A stretch of 32,800 bases of DNA. Origin: an uncultured bacterium. Its GTDB lineage: Bacteria; Cyanobacteriota; Vampirovibrionia; Gastranaerophilales; Gastranaerophilaceae. Below are positions 1 to 7,467 of this stretch, piece after piece. The notes beneath the pieces were generated by a model that was given only the letters and a program-made list of their open reading frames with translations, searched no databases and was not told the DNA's origin. The DNA lies in assembly GCA_902802825.1 (NCBI GenBank), contig CADCNV010000009.1, positions 1-32,800 of the forward strand, in the 5' to 3' direction. Position 1 is the stretch's first letter; every line of letters starts with the position of its first letter. The translations under genes were made by a program, and so were the position numbers.

Positions 1-559
1 CATGTTGCATTGATTGATGATGTTGAAATAATGGACAAATTCAGAAACAGAACAAACAATACAATCAAAAAAGCTTTTTTATCGAATAAATGGATTCCTG
101 TAACAAAGAAATTCGAAAAATTCAGACAGCAATTTATTGACGGGAAAGATATAATTTTCAGAAATGCGCCGCACATGATTGTGGTTTCTGTTCCTGTTAA
201 TGCGCCATGTGCACCTGTTGATCCTATAATTTTACTAAGCTATTTTGAACTTTATGCTCAAAGTTTGGGGGTCGGTACATTGTGGTGCGGATTTGCGGAA
301 ATTGCTCTTAAACTTATGCCTGATTTGTGCCAGTACCTGGAAATCCCGGATGGCTATAAAGTGGGTTATGTCATGCTGTTTGGTAAAACCGATTTAAAAT
401 ACCAAAGAGCTACTCAACCGGAAGATTACGACATTACCATAGCTGAAGACGGATACTCAACCGGAAGATTACGACATTACCATAGCTGAAGACGGAGAAA
501 TTTTCCCTGCAACTTTTTGGGATAAAGTAAAAAGATATTTTTGGAATGCTTTAAGATAA
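1..559 (+). pseudogene. Nitroreductase-family protein, C-terminal part, frameshifted
   Basis: The frame is open from the first base of the window, so the N-terminus lies outside. The readable part matches the FMN-dependent nitroreductase fold: a hydrophobic strand after RNAPHM, the helix segment LSYFELYAQSLGVGTLWCGF, and the late strand YVMLFGKTDLKYQRA, which resembles the family's usual conserved strand near the C-terminus. Such enzymes use NAD(P)H to reduce nitro, quinone or flavin substrates; the substrate here is unknown. A perfect 43-bp tandem duplication (411-496) shifts the frame, so the protein ends at 489 with an unrelated 11-residue tail. Removing one copy restores a natural ending, GEIFPATFWDKVKRYFWNALR, with stop at 557-559. 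The damage is either a recent mutation or an assembly error. The shortened product would lose only the last few dozen residues and might still fold. Confidence 0.75.
411..496 (+). repeat. Perfect 43-bp tandem duplication inside the nitroreductase gene
   Basis: Bases 411-453 and 454-496 are identical 43-nt copies, directly abutting and beginning TACTCAACCGG. 43 is not a multiple of three, so the second copy shifts the reading frame. Confidence 0.95.
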
Positions 560-640
560 AATCTCCTCCAAATAAAGGATAAAAACTACTGTATTATCGT
601 AAATAATTTAATTGGGGTACGAAGTACAAGGGGCATCCTT

Positions 641-877
641 ATGGAAGAGTGGTTAGCCATGGAGGAAGAATTTTATTCACCTGCAAATGATGAAATATCT
701 GATTCAATTACGCAGAATTGGACTCAGCAGGCACTTGAATGTTATTATTTAAACTGCGACTGCAAAAGATGCTCCATTACCCAAGGGCATTACTCATTTA
801 TATGCCAGATGCCAAGAGTAATAGATACCCTTCTTGCAACCGTCGGAGCACCGGAACGGGAGCGAAAAACCGCCTGA
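641..877 (+). CDS. Small Cys-rich protein of unknown function
   Basis: 78 residues with an acidic N-terminus and then a compact Cys-rich core: WTQQALECYYLNCDCKRC followed by a further Cys in FICQMP. The spacing C-x5-C-x-C-x2-C, plus the later Cys, suggests bound metal, but no known metal-binding family is recognised. I associate this core with small proteins recurrent in Gastranaerophilales; that is memory, not a search. The start at 641 has only a weak AAGGGG upstream, and ATG 659 is an alternative that keeps the core. A strong terminator follows at 901, so the gene looks monocistronic. The restrained composition and the Cys spacing argue that it is real rather than a chance ORF; an overlapping frame at 739-921 is taken as its shadow. 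Confidence 0.6.
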   Translation: MEEWLAMEEEFYSPANDEISDSITQNWTQQALECYYLNCDCKRCSITQGHYSFICQMPRVIDTLLATVGAPERERKTA

Positions 878-900
878 ATAAATTGATTTTAAAAAAGTTT

Positions 901-936
901 TATGCGTACGTCCTTTTGTGACGTACGCATATTTTA
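901..936 (+). terminator. Rho-independent terminator after the Cys-rich gene
   Basis: Perfect 12-bp stem, 901-912 with 920-931, a 7-nt loop and then a T-rich tail (TTTTAT). Confidence 0.85.
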
Positions 937-1010
937 TATTGATAATGTAAATAATCTCTTTCTACTTACATAGATACATTTACCCCGCCCCTTTGCTTAA
1001 TTACTACAAC

Positions 1011-1037
1011 AAACGACCTCATAAAAGAGGTTGTTTT
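1011..1037 (+). terminator. Second hairpin terminator, just upstream of the Nudix promoter
   Basis: Ten-base arms 1011-1020 and 1027-1036 pair with one G-U, around a 6-nt loop; the right arm ends in a short T run. It may insulate the promoter at 1042-1070 from read-through. Confidence 0.6.
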
Positions 1038-1041
1038 ACTA

Positions 1042-1070
1042 TTTACATTGCTTATTTATTTTATTATAAT
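1042..1070 (+). promoter_or_regulatory. Sigma70 promoter, predicted leaderless, for the Nudix gene
   Basis: TTTACA (1042-1047), a 17-nt spacer and a perfect TATAAT (1065-1070). The ATG begins at 1077, 6 nt after the -10 box, so transcription should start at or next to the A of the start codon. No Shine-Dalgarno is present. Confidence 0.75.
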
Positions 1071-1076
1071 TTTGTT

Positions 1077-1616
1077 ATGGAGTTTGAAGAAAAAACATTA
1101 AGTTCGGAAATACAGTTTGAAGGGAAAGTTGTCAAGGTAATAAAAGATGACATAGAAACTTCTGACGGACATAAATCATTCAGGGAAGTAGTCGTTCATA
1201 ATGGCGGAGTAGTTATTGTTGCCCTGACAAATGACGATAAGATCATATTAACAAAACAATATCGTTACCCGCTAAAAAGCGTAAATATAGAACTTCCGGC
1301 AGGAAAACTTGAGATAGGTGAAAATCCTGATGATGCAGCCCCAAGAGAGCTTGAAGAGGAAACAGGATACAGAGCAAAAAATTGGAAATCGTTAGGTTAC
1401 ATCAACACAACTCCGGGAATTTGTACAGAAAAATTGTATCTTTATTTTGCATCTGATTTGGAATTTGTCGGGGAACATCCTGATGAGGGCGAAATTATAA
1501 AATCCAAAGAGTTTACGCTTGATGAAGTTTTTGAAATGATAAAAAACGGTCAAATTAATGATTCAAAAACAATTTGTGCCTTGTCAAGGGCTTTTTGTAA
1601 GGGTTTCAGTTTATGA
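1077..1616 (+). CDS. Nudix hydrolase, ADP-ribose pyrophosphatase type
   Basis: 179 residues from ATG 1077. The frame stays open upstream to 993, but that part crosses the terminator and promoter and reads unlike the family. A complete Nudix box is visible: G76-x5-E82-x7-R90-E91-L92-x-E94-E95-x-G97, whose glutamates bind Mg2+. The preceding strand, ILTKQYRYPL, and the ELPAGKLE lead-in are typical of the ADP-ribose pyrophosphatase (NudF/YqkG) branch, which cleaves ADP-ribose to AMP and ribose 5-phosphate in the cytoplasm. The stop overlaps the start of the HAD phosphatase gene (ATGA, 1613-1616), so the two are translationally coupled. Exact substrate is inferred from family resemblance only. 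Confidence 0.88.
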   Translation: MEFEEKTLSSEIQFEGKVVKVIKDDIETSDGHKSFREVVVHNGGVVIVALTNDDKIILTKQYRYPLKSVNIELPAGKLEIGENPDDAAPRELEEETGYRAKNWKSLGYINTTPGICTEKLYLYFASDLEFVGEHPDEGEIIKSKEFTLDEVFEMIKNGQINDSKTICALSRAFCKGFSL

Positions 1617-2404
1617 TTAAAATGATTGCCACTGATATTGACGGAACAATTTTACCCTATGGAGGAGAATTTCGGCCTGCAGTTTTGGATTGCATAAATG
1701 AATTAACCAAAAAAGGAATAAAAATTGTTCTTGTTACAGGCAGAATGCACTCATCTGCTGTCCCACTGGCAGAAAAACTCGGACTCAACACTCCTGTAAT
1801 TTCTTATCAGGGCGGACTTATTAAAGAAATGAACGGCAAAACGCTTTACCAAAGCAATTTAAAACCGCAAATTGCAAAAGAGATTATTAAATGGGCAAGA
1901 AAAAATAATGTTCATCTGAATTTGTATCTTGATGATAAATTGTATGTTGAAGAAGACAATGAAATTATTCAATATTACATAAAAGGCAAATTCGTTGATT
2001 ATACGGTATGCTCATTTGATGATTTGGAAATAAAAAATGTAAACAAACTTTTGGCAATTGACATTCACAATGCTGAACGCGTTACATCCTGGGTAAATAT
2101 TTTAAAGGAAAAATATCCTCAGTTATACATTGTAAAATCGACCCCGTATTTTTGTGAAATCGGTCCGTCAGATGCCAAAAAATCTTTGAGTGTCGAGTTT
2201 TTACGCAATTATTGGGGCATAAAAAAAGAAGAAGTTTTGACTATCGGGGATCAGAATAATGACATTGATTTGGTCGAATGTGGCGGGATTGGAATCGCAA
2301 TGGGCAACGGCACGGAAGAATTAAAATCATGCGCTGATTATATAACAGATACCTGCGATAATGACGGATTTGTCAAAGCAGTTGAAAAATTTTGCCAACT
2401 ATAA
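1613..2404 (+). CDS. Cof-type HAD-IIB phosphatase
   Basis: 263 residues. The HAD nucleophile motif DIDGTI (D8, D10) is at the N-terminus, a VTGR motif follows, and the closing GDQNNDIDLVECGG (Mg2+-binding Asp pair) and IAMGNGTEELK are the usual motif IV and following segment. The length and the large central cap fit the HAD-IIB (Cof/YkrA/YbjI) class, cytosolic phosphatases of sugar phosphates, FMN or similar small molecules; the substrate cannot be read from sequence. It shares ATGA with the Nudix gene upstream, forming a two-gene unit that may clean up nucleotide-sugar phosphates. The 3' end overlaps the convergent acetyltransferase gene by six bases. Confidence 0.88.
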   Translation: MIKMIATDIDGTILPYGGEFRPAVLDCINELTKKGIKIVLVTGRMHSSAVPLAEKLGLNTPVISYQGGLIKEMNGKTLYQSNLKPQIAKEIIKWARKNNVHLNLYLDDKLYVEEDNEIIQYYIKGKFVDYTVCSFDDLEIKNVNKLLAIDIHNAERVTSWVNILKEKYPQLYIVKSTPYFCEIGPSDAKKSLSVEFLRNYWGIKKEEVLTIGDQNNDIDLVECGGIGIAMGNGTEELKSCADYITDTCDNDGFVKAVEKFCQL

Positions 2405-2941
2405 ACTAAGACATCTTAGCTTTATTTTTTTTATTTTTAAATTCTCGTAATGTTCTTTTTCACGGTATGCAAATACCTTTGCAGGATTGCCTCCAGCAAT
2501 AGATAATGGAGGAATTTCACCATGAACAACTGCCCCTGCCTGAATAATTGCACCTTCGCCAATTTTTGCCCCGGGTAAAATGATTACTCTTGCACCTATC
2601 CATACAAAATCTTCAATTACAGTCGCATTATGTTTTATAAAATTTCCGTCATAAGGTAAGTCATCTCCTTTGTAATTATGAGTATCTGAAATTATTAATG
2701 CATCAAAACCTATCACCACATTATTACCAATTACTACTGAACCTTTACCACTTGTACGCAAACCGTTTAGACGTACATCATTTTGAATAACAGTATTTTT
2801 ATTTACGGTAGAATATTTCCCACAATATAAATTCTTACCAATACTCTTTGCTGTAAAACGAACCTGAATACTATTGCAAACAAGCCGAAAATTATCTCTT
2901 AAAAATTTGTTTGGTATTAAACAGGACAAAAGTTTTATCAT
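2399..2941 (-). CDS. Left-handed beta-helix (hexapeptide) acetyltransferase
   Basis: 180 residues. From about residue 35 the protein is hexapeptide repeats of the [LIV]-G-x4 kind (VVIGNNVVIGFDALIIS, VWIGARVIILPGAKIGEGAI) and closes with the HGEIPPLSIAGGNPAKV signature common to serine/maltose/xenobiotic O-acetyltransferases. The central SDTHNY segment holds the likely catalytic His. Members move acetyl groups from acetyl-CoA to sugars or small hydroxyl compounds, often in capsule or O-antigen modification. That fits the sugar genes a few kb away, but the acceptor is unknown. The start ATG follows a TATAAT box by 6 nt, with no Shine-Dalgarno. The gene diverges from the XRE regulator at 3015. 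Confidence 0.85.
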   Translation of the reverse strand: MIKLLSCLIPNKFLRDNFRLVCNSIQVRFTAKSIGKNLYCGKYSTVNKNTVIQNDVRLNGLRTSGKGSVVIGNNVVIGFDALIISDTHNYKGDDLPYDGNFIKHNATVIEDFVWIGARVIILPGAKIGEGAIIQAGAVVHGEIPPLSIAGGNPAKVFAYREKEHYENLKIKKIKLRCLSL

Positions 2942-2947
2942 AAAAAA

Positions 2948-2953
2948 ATTATA
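2948..2953 (-). promoter_or_regulatory. -10 box of the acetyltransferase, predicted leaderless
   Basis: On the minus strand TATAAT ends 6 nt (TTTTTT) before the ATG. The -35 is not clear. Confidence 0.6.
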
Positions 2954-2977
2954 CTACTTTTATGTACTATCAGAACG

Positions 2978-3015
2978 TATAATTTACAAAAATTTACGTA
3001 TACACTATACGTAAA
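2978..3015 (+). promoter_or_regulatory. Palindromic operator and promoter of the XRE regulator
   Basis: TTTACGTATA (2993-3002) and TATACGTAAA (3006-3015) form a perfect 10-bp inverted repeat around a 3-nt centre; its last base is the A of the regulator's ATG. A TATAAT lies at 2978-2983. The dyad sits over the expected transcription start and the translation start, as expected for an autoregulatory operator. Confidence 0.6.
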
Positions 3016-3230
3016 TGAATAAAGATTTTTATAAATTATTAGGTAAAAATATTAAAAACAGGCGAAAACAATTAGGTTACACCCAACAGGAATTGGCAGA
3101 TAAACTCGGCATTTCTCTCAATTTTATGGGGAAAATCGAAGTTGCATTTTCGAAACCTTCTTTGGATACTTTGATTAAAATCGCTGACGAGTTAGATACT
3201 AACGTTTCAGAACTTTGCAATTTTGAATAA
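3015..3230 (+). CDS. XRE-family (Cro/CI-like) DNA-binding regulator
   Basis: 71 residues, almost entirely one HTH_3 domain: the helix-turn-helix RRKQLGYTQQELADKLGISLNFMGKIE, then PSLDTLIKIADELDTNVSELC. It has no sensor or dimerisation extension, so it resembles the compact single-domain regulators that bind palindromes as dimers. A perfect 10-bp inverted repeat overlaps its own start codon, the natural candidate for its binding site; occupancy could also affect the divergent acetyltransferase promoter 40-60 bp away. No Shine-Dalgarno is visible before the ATG. The family assignment is firm. The targets are inferred from position only. Confidence 0.9.
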   Translation: MNKDFYKLLGKNIKNRRKQLGYTQQELADKLGISLNFMGKIEVAFSKPSLDTLIKIADELDTNVSELCNFE

Positions 3231-3626
3231 TTATTTTTTAAAGCTGTCGCGGCACAGGCCTTTTATCCACCAGGCACAATCAGAACAAAGTTCCTGATGC
3301 TTATCTTTTGTGAAAACTTTTGCTATTCTATCCAGAATCACAGAATACTTATATATTTTGCCTTTTGTAATATTCAAAATTTTTGCAACCTCTGAATCCA
3401 ACTGATTTACCGATTGTTCTATGCATCTTGATTTTTTATTTTTTAAGAGTGCAGGACATTTTTTACACAAGTCGTCGCTGCTGCCGGTAATCAGTATATC
3501 CGCATCAGGATTTTGCTCGAGCATTTGAGAAATTTTACTCCAGGAATTTGCCTGAGTTTTTGAATAATTTTGTCCTTTATATCCCTGTAAACACAAAAAA
3601 TGATGGGGTCTTAATGATATTTTCAT
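3231..3626 (-). CDS. DUF1284 family protein
   Basis: 131 residues opening with LRPHHFLCLQGYKGQNYS, the signature of DUF1284 (possible iron-sulfur-binding proteins). Cys residues recur in pairs or pattern: C-x-x-C in DLCKKCP, a Cys in KSRCIEQ, and LCSDCAWW plus GLC near the C-terminus, so a bound cluster or zinc is plausible. Function is not established for the family. It lies 13 nt after the stop of the PlsC-like acyltransferase on the same strand and was probably transcribed with it. Nothing in the sequence ties it mechanistically to lipid synthesis. Confidence 0.85.
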   Translation of the reverse strand: MKISLRPHHFLCLQGYKGQNYSKTQANSWSKISQMLEQNPDADILITGSSDDLCKKCPALLKNKKSRCIEQSVNQLDSEVAKILNITKGKIYKYSVILDRIAKVFTKDKHQELCSDCAWWIKGLCRDSFKK

Positions 3627-3639
3627 AATTTTTTAAATA

Positions 3640-4461
3640 TTACACATCAGCGACTTCCGGCAAATCAATGCTTTTCAGTCTTTGTTCTATACGTCTGTAC
3701 CATTTGAGGTGTTGTTTGAACAAAATTTGATAATCTTCAACTTTTCCTGTTGAAATATTACGGAACTGCTCATCACAAACATCTGTCAACGCCTGCTCTA
3801 AAAATTTTGTATATTCATGCCTGTCGATATTCTTATCTGAAAGCTCAATACATTTACCAAAATCCACTACGACTTCAGGTCTGTTATCCCTGAAAAAACA
3901 ATATTCAATTGCAACAGGAATAAGATTTATTTTACCATATTTTTTTACGGCATTTTGTGCAATATAAGCAAGACCTGTCTGAAATTCAATCGGTCTGTAA
4001 TGAGGCGGTCTTATAATTCCCTGAGGGAATATACACAATATATTTCTCAAATCTTTTAATAAATCTACCGAATATTTCAGCGCTTTCATAGCAGACTGAG
4101 GAGATTTTTTATTTACAGAATATGCTCCACCGCGTCTTAGAAGAGGGAATCTGTTTAATTCCTCGACCATAAGACGAATCTCTTTTTTACAGATTCGGTG
4201 CGCAATATTATATAAAACAATTCCGTCCCACCAGTTTGAATGCGGGAAAAACATAATTGTCGGAGCATCTTTATCTCTGTTTGTATAATTTTCTACACCA
4301 TTATATCTGAATGCGTAAAATCTGTTTTGCAGCATATTAAAGAAAAATAAACTCGCCACAGTAAGCCAAAACTTGTTTGTTTTAGCTGGTTTAAACGCTT
4401 CTTCCTTGCCCCTTAACTGAGTTGGCGGGACATCATTATATAATTTTTCCTTCACTACCAT
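3640..4461 (-). CDS. PlsC-like lysophospholipid acyltransferase
   Basis: 273 residues. The acyltransferase motif I, H-x4-D, is present as PHSNWWDG (H74, D79), and motif III appears as FPQG (about 145-148), where most family members have FPEG. A hydrophobic stretch at about 31-43 (FWLTVASLFFFNM) probably contacts the inner membrane. Members acylate lysophosphatidate or related lipids with acyl-ACP/CoA. The glutamate-to-glutamine change and the long N-terminus suggest a divergent subfamily, so the true acceptor may differ. A TAATAT box ends 6 nt before the ATG, with TTTTCA 17 nt further up, so the mRNA may be leaderless. Downstream is the DUF1284 gene. Confidence 0.8.
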   Translation of the reverse strand: MVVKEKLYNDVPPTQLRGKEEAFKPAKTNKFWLTVASLFFFNMLQNRFYAFRYNGVENYTNRDKDAPTIMFFPHSNWWDGIVLYNIAHRICKKEIRLMVEELNRFPLLRRGGAYSVNKKSPQSAMKALKYSVDLLKDLRNILCIFPQGIIRPPHYRPIEFQTGLAYIAQNAVKKYGKINLIPVAIEYCFFRDNRPEVVVDFGKCIELSDKNIDRHEYTKFLEQALTDVCDEQFRNISTGKVEDYQILFKQHLKWYRRIEQRLKSIDLPEVADV

Positions 4462-4514
4462 AAGACTATATTACTCCAACATCTGATAAATGAAAACCCT
4501 TTATAAAGAAATAT

Positions 4515-4994
4515 TTAAACTCTTTTTTCTAATAATACCACTGCATTGGCTTCTATTGCAAGTTTTTGACCGACGGCATCAAGATTTTCTTTTGTTTTTG
4601 CTTTTATAGAAATATTAAACGGCTCAGTTTCCAATATTTTTGCAAGCGCAGATTTCATTTTTGGGATATAAGGCATCATTTTTGGCTCCTGAGCAATAAT
4701 ATTACTGTCAATATTCACAATTGAATAACCTTTATCCTTTACAATTTCAAAAACTTTTTTTAATAACAATGTGCTGTCAATATCTTTATATTTTGCATCG
4801 GTATCAGGAAATAACGTCCCAATATCATCGATAGCCAAAGCACCCAGCATTGCATCTATAATGGCATGAATAAGTACATCTGCATCCGAATGACCTAATA
4901 AACCTTTTTCATGGGTAATTTTTATTCCGCCGATGATTAAATCACGACCCGAAATTAATTTGTGAATATCATAACCTATTCCGATTTTATACAT
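4515..4994 (-). CDS. ispF: 2-C-methyl-D-erythritol 2,4-cyclodiphosphate synthase
   Basis: 159 residues, normal IspF length. Metal ligands are visible: D9 and H11 in GYDIHKL and H43 in DVLIHAI. GHSDAD, DIGTLFPDTD and the KAKTKENLDAVG loop near the C-terminus complete the family signature. The trimeric cytosolic enzyme converts CDP-methylerythritol 2-phosphate to the cyclodiphosphate, releasing CMP, in the MEP isoprenoid pathway. No ispD is adjacent. A clear AGGAG lies about 7 nt before the ATG. The gene begins only 9 nt after the stop of the hydrolase gene at 5004, so it appears to be the second gene of that transcript despite no functional link. Confidence 0.97.
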   Translation of the reverse strand: MYKIGIGYDIHKLISGRDLIIGGIKITHEKGLLGHSDADVLIHAIIDAMLGALAIDDIGTLFPDTDAKYKDIDSTLLLKKVFEIVKDKGYSIVNIDSNIIAQEPKMMPYIPKMKSALAKILETEPFNISIKAKTKENLDAVGQKLAIEANAVVLLEKRV

Positions 4995-5003
4995 TTTATT
5001 CTC

Positions 5004-6218
5004 CTACCATTTTTTATCTAAAGCGTTTTTAAGCGCATGCTGAGCAAGAATTAATGCAGCAAAACCCTTTGCTTCATCATTCACATACTGCTCGCAATCG
5101 CAATATTCCTCAGGGGTACTTTTTACGTTTGAAGTACGATACATATTCCCGAGAGTGCCAAACTTTTTATTATAATTATAATCCATTACACCGTTAAATG
5201 CTCTTAACCCTGCATCAAAATACTTTTTATCAGGCACATAACCCTTTGTATAGGCATCTACAAGCGCATAAGACATCATCAAAGAACCGGAGGTTTCAAA
5301 TCGGTTGCACTTATAAATTTTCGGATAAACAACATTCTTCCACATGCCTGTTGTATAATCCTGATATTTCAGCATTCCGTCGAAAAATCTTGCTAATTGC
5401 TTCCTCATTGGCTTTGCATATTTTTCATCTTTTATAACATCTAAAAGCTCCATTTGAGTTAAAACATACCAGCCGACACCTCTGAGCCAGACAATATTAT
5501 TTAATTCCCCATCTTCAGTTGCACCATGAGCATACAAACCGTTATCCATACGCATTCCGTCTGCAACCCAATTCATACGTTCATATATATCCCGATAATT
5601 TTTTTCATCTGAACTGTATTTTGCTAAAAACGGAAAGATACTGTATAACCCGTCTAAGCCAAATTGCCAATATGCCCATTTCGGATTATTTACCTTATGC
5701 CTGTAGTTATTCCCGCATTTTTCAAGTTTACCCTGCTTAGGGATATTATTATGCGCTATTTCAATGGCTTTTGAATATTTTTTATCCTCTGCCTTCAGAT
5801 TATACATAGGATAATATACAAGTATAGTATCCACTTCCAGCGGTTTTGCCTCGTTTTCAGGATTATTTTTATTATTAACAGTTCCGTCAGGCAATAACAT
5901 ATCATTGTAATAGCTTTTTACAAAATCATAATAGTCATTGCGTTTCAGTAACGCAATCATCACAAAGGCATTGTAATATTTAAAATTATTTTGAGAATAT
6001 TCGACATTCCAGGTAAAATCTGCTACATCGAAAGACGGGTAATGAGAATTAGAATCAATTATTTTAGATATATATTTATCCGCAATTTGAGAATTTTTCA
6101 AAGAGTGATTATAAGACACCGCAACATTGTTATGATAAAAGAAGATACATATCACAACAATTATCGGAACAAGAAATAGCAAAAACAAAATTGTTAAAAA
6201 TTTATGTCTCTTACTCAT
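5004..6218 (-). CDS. Membrane-anchored GH88/GH105-like glycoside hydrolase
   Basis: 404 residues. Residues 8-28 are one strongly hydrophobic segment after KRHK with no obvious cleavage site, so the enzyme is probably anchored and faces outward. The rest resembles the (alpha/alpha)6 barrel of unsaturated glucuronyl/rhamnogalacturonyl hydrolases: WAYWQFGLDGLYSIFPFLAKY, NNIVWLRGVGWYV, and RFETSGSLMMSYALVDAY late in the chain. Such enzymes remove the unsaturated uronic acid left by polysaccharide lyases. No lyase is present here, so the substrate might be host or dietary glycan, or the cell's own surface polymer. The ATG follows TACAAT by 6 nt (leaderless). ispF follows in the same unit. Confidence 0.8.
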   Translation of the reverse strand: MSKRHKFLTILFLLFLVPIIVVICIFFYHNNVAVSYNHSLKNSQIADKYISKIIDSNSHYPSFDVADFTWNVEYSQNNFKYYNAFVMIALLKRNDYYDFVKSYYNDMLLPDGTVNNKNNPENEAKPLEVDTILVYYPMYNLKAEDKKYSKAIEIAHNNIPKQGKLEKCGNNYRHKVNNPKWAYWQFGLDGLYSIFPFLAKYSSDEKNYRDIYERMNWVADGMRMDNGLYAHGATEDGELNNIVWLRGVGWYVLTQMELLDVIKDEKYAKPMRKQLARFFDGMLKYQDYTTGMWKNVVYPKIYKCNRFETSGSLMMSYALVDAYTKGYVPDKKYFDAGLRAFNGVMDYNYNKKFGTLGNMYRTSNVKSTPEEYCDCEQYVNDEAKGFAALILAQHALKNALDKKW

Positions 6219-6258
6219 TTTTGGATTGTAGCACGTTTTTTGCTATAATGAACACTAT
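6219..6258. promoter_or_regulatory. Overlapping divergent promoters between hydrolase and MFS genes
   Basis: Only 40 bp separate the two start codons. Rightward: TTGGAT (6221-6226), 17-nt spacer, TATAAT (6244-6249), then 9 nt to the MFS ATG. Leftward: TACAAT on the minus strand (6225-6230) ending 6 nt before the hydrolase ATG. The leftward -10 overlaps the rightward -35, so polymerase could not occupy both at once. Confidence 0.65.
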
Positions 6259-7467
6259 ATGAAGAATATTAAGAATGTAGAAATCAATCCGTTAGCAGTT
6301 CTGAATTTTGCAACTTTTCTGCAATATCAAAGATTTGTTATGCCGATTTCATTCTTGTTTTATATATACAACGGATTGAATTTTTCAGATTTCATTCTCT
6401 GTCAGAGTATATACAGCGCAACATGCTTCATAGCCAAATTTTTAATGGGATTTGTCGGTGATATATTTTCAAAAAAATATGTTTTAATTGCAGCATACTT
6501 ATTATTCATGATCAGAGTTGTCCTTTGGATAAATTTTAGCGGCTTTTGGATAGTATTATCAGGAGAAATTTTATACGGTCTATTTAAATCATTATACAGA
6601 GGAAACGTTGACAGCTATATATATGAATATCTGGAGCAAAAAAAATCCGGCAGCGAAATGATTGATAAATACGGGAAATTGACATTTTATGCTTCTCTTG
6701 GTTCAGCCATAAGCTGTATTGCAGGGGTTATATTATACAAATTTTACGGTTTCCATATAATATTGTATATAGAACTTATTACGCAGATTCTTGCAATTTC
6801 TTGCTTATTATTGCTGCCAAATACAAAAAACAAAAATGGCAAAAAAATTGAACCGTTAATTTATGTCAAAAATATTATTAATGGGGCAAAATCCGTATTT
6901 ACGAACGCAAAAGTCAATTATAACGTTTACTATTCCGCAATGCTTACCGGCTTTACAAGCATATTTGTATGGAATTTTCAACCGCTTTTGAAACTATCTT
7001 CTGCACCTGTTATCCTGTATGGAATAATTAATTTTATAAACCAAATTTTTAGAGCAATAGGAGGATTAATTGCAAAGAATTTTGCATCAAAATTTAAAAA
7101 ATATTTAATTGCAATTGAATATTTCTCAGTTCTACTCTCGTTTATTCTTTTAATTTCCGGATATTATATTAAAAACTATATATTTATATTCTGCGCGTTA
7201 TTCATAATATGTATAGCCATAATTTTATTTATAATATTTAATGTATTTAACATATCTAACTTGCACAAAAATACTGAAAGCAGCGGCCGTGCAACATCTG
7301 CCTCCGTCAACACTTTCGCAGGAGATTTAGCATCGTTTTTACTATTACTGAATTTTAAATTTATATATGATAAATTAGGAATATACAATACACTTACAAT
7401 ATTTATGGTCTTTGCATGTATTATATTATTCCCCGCTTTTGGTAAAAGATTTCAAAACAATAATTAA
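6259..7467 (+). CDS. Major facilitator superfamily transporter
   Basis: 402 residues, almost all hydrophobic, with about twelve membrane segments. The loop after segment 2 reads GFVGDIFSKKY, the classical MFS motif A (G-x-x-x-D-x-x-x-[RK]-[RK]) in slightly divergent form, and a basic central loop (NTKNKNGKK) separates the two six-helix halves. Substrate cannot be predicted; neighbours suggest export or import of sugars or drugs, but this is weak. Promoter elements lie within the 40-bp gap shared with the divergent hydrolase. The 3' end meets the convergent epimerase gene: the four bases TTAA at 7464-7467 supply the stop codon for both. Confidence 0.88.
   Translation: MKNIKNVEINPLAVLNFATFLQYQRFVMPISFLFYIYNGLNFSDFILCQSIYSATCFIAKFLMGFVGDIFSKKYVLIAAYLLFMIRVVLWINFSGFWIVLSGEILYGLFKSLYRGNVDSYIYEYLEQKKSGSEMIDKYGKLTFYASLGSAISCIAGVILYKFYGFHIILYIELITQILAISCLLLLPNTKNKNGKKIEPLIYVKNIINGAKSVFTNAKVNYNVYYSAMLTGFTSIFVWNFQPLLKLSSAPVILYGIINFINQIFRAIGGLIAKNFASKFKKYLIAIEYFSVLLSFILLISGYYIKNYIFIFCALFIICIAIILFIIFNVFNISNLHKNTESSGRATSASVNTFAGDLASFLLLLNFKFIYDKLGIYNTLTIFMVFACIILFPAFGKRFQNNN

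Noticed and set aside
993-1076. Upstream extension of the Nudix frame
   Set aside because: It crosses a terminator hairpin and the -35/-10 promoter; ATG 1077 gives the family's normal N-terminus.
3231-6218. A single functional pathway linking the hydrolase, IspF, acyltransferase and DUF1284 genes
   Set aside because: The acyltransferase has its own promoter-like box, and the functions do not form a known pathway. Shared strand and short gaps are not enough.
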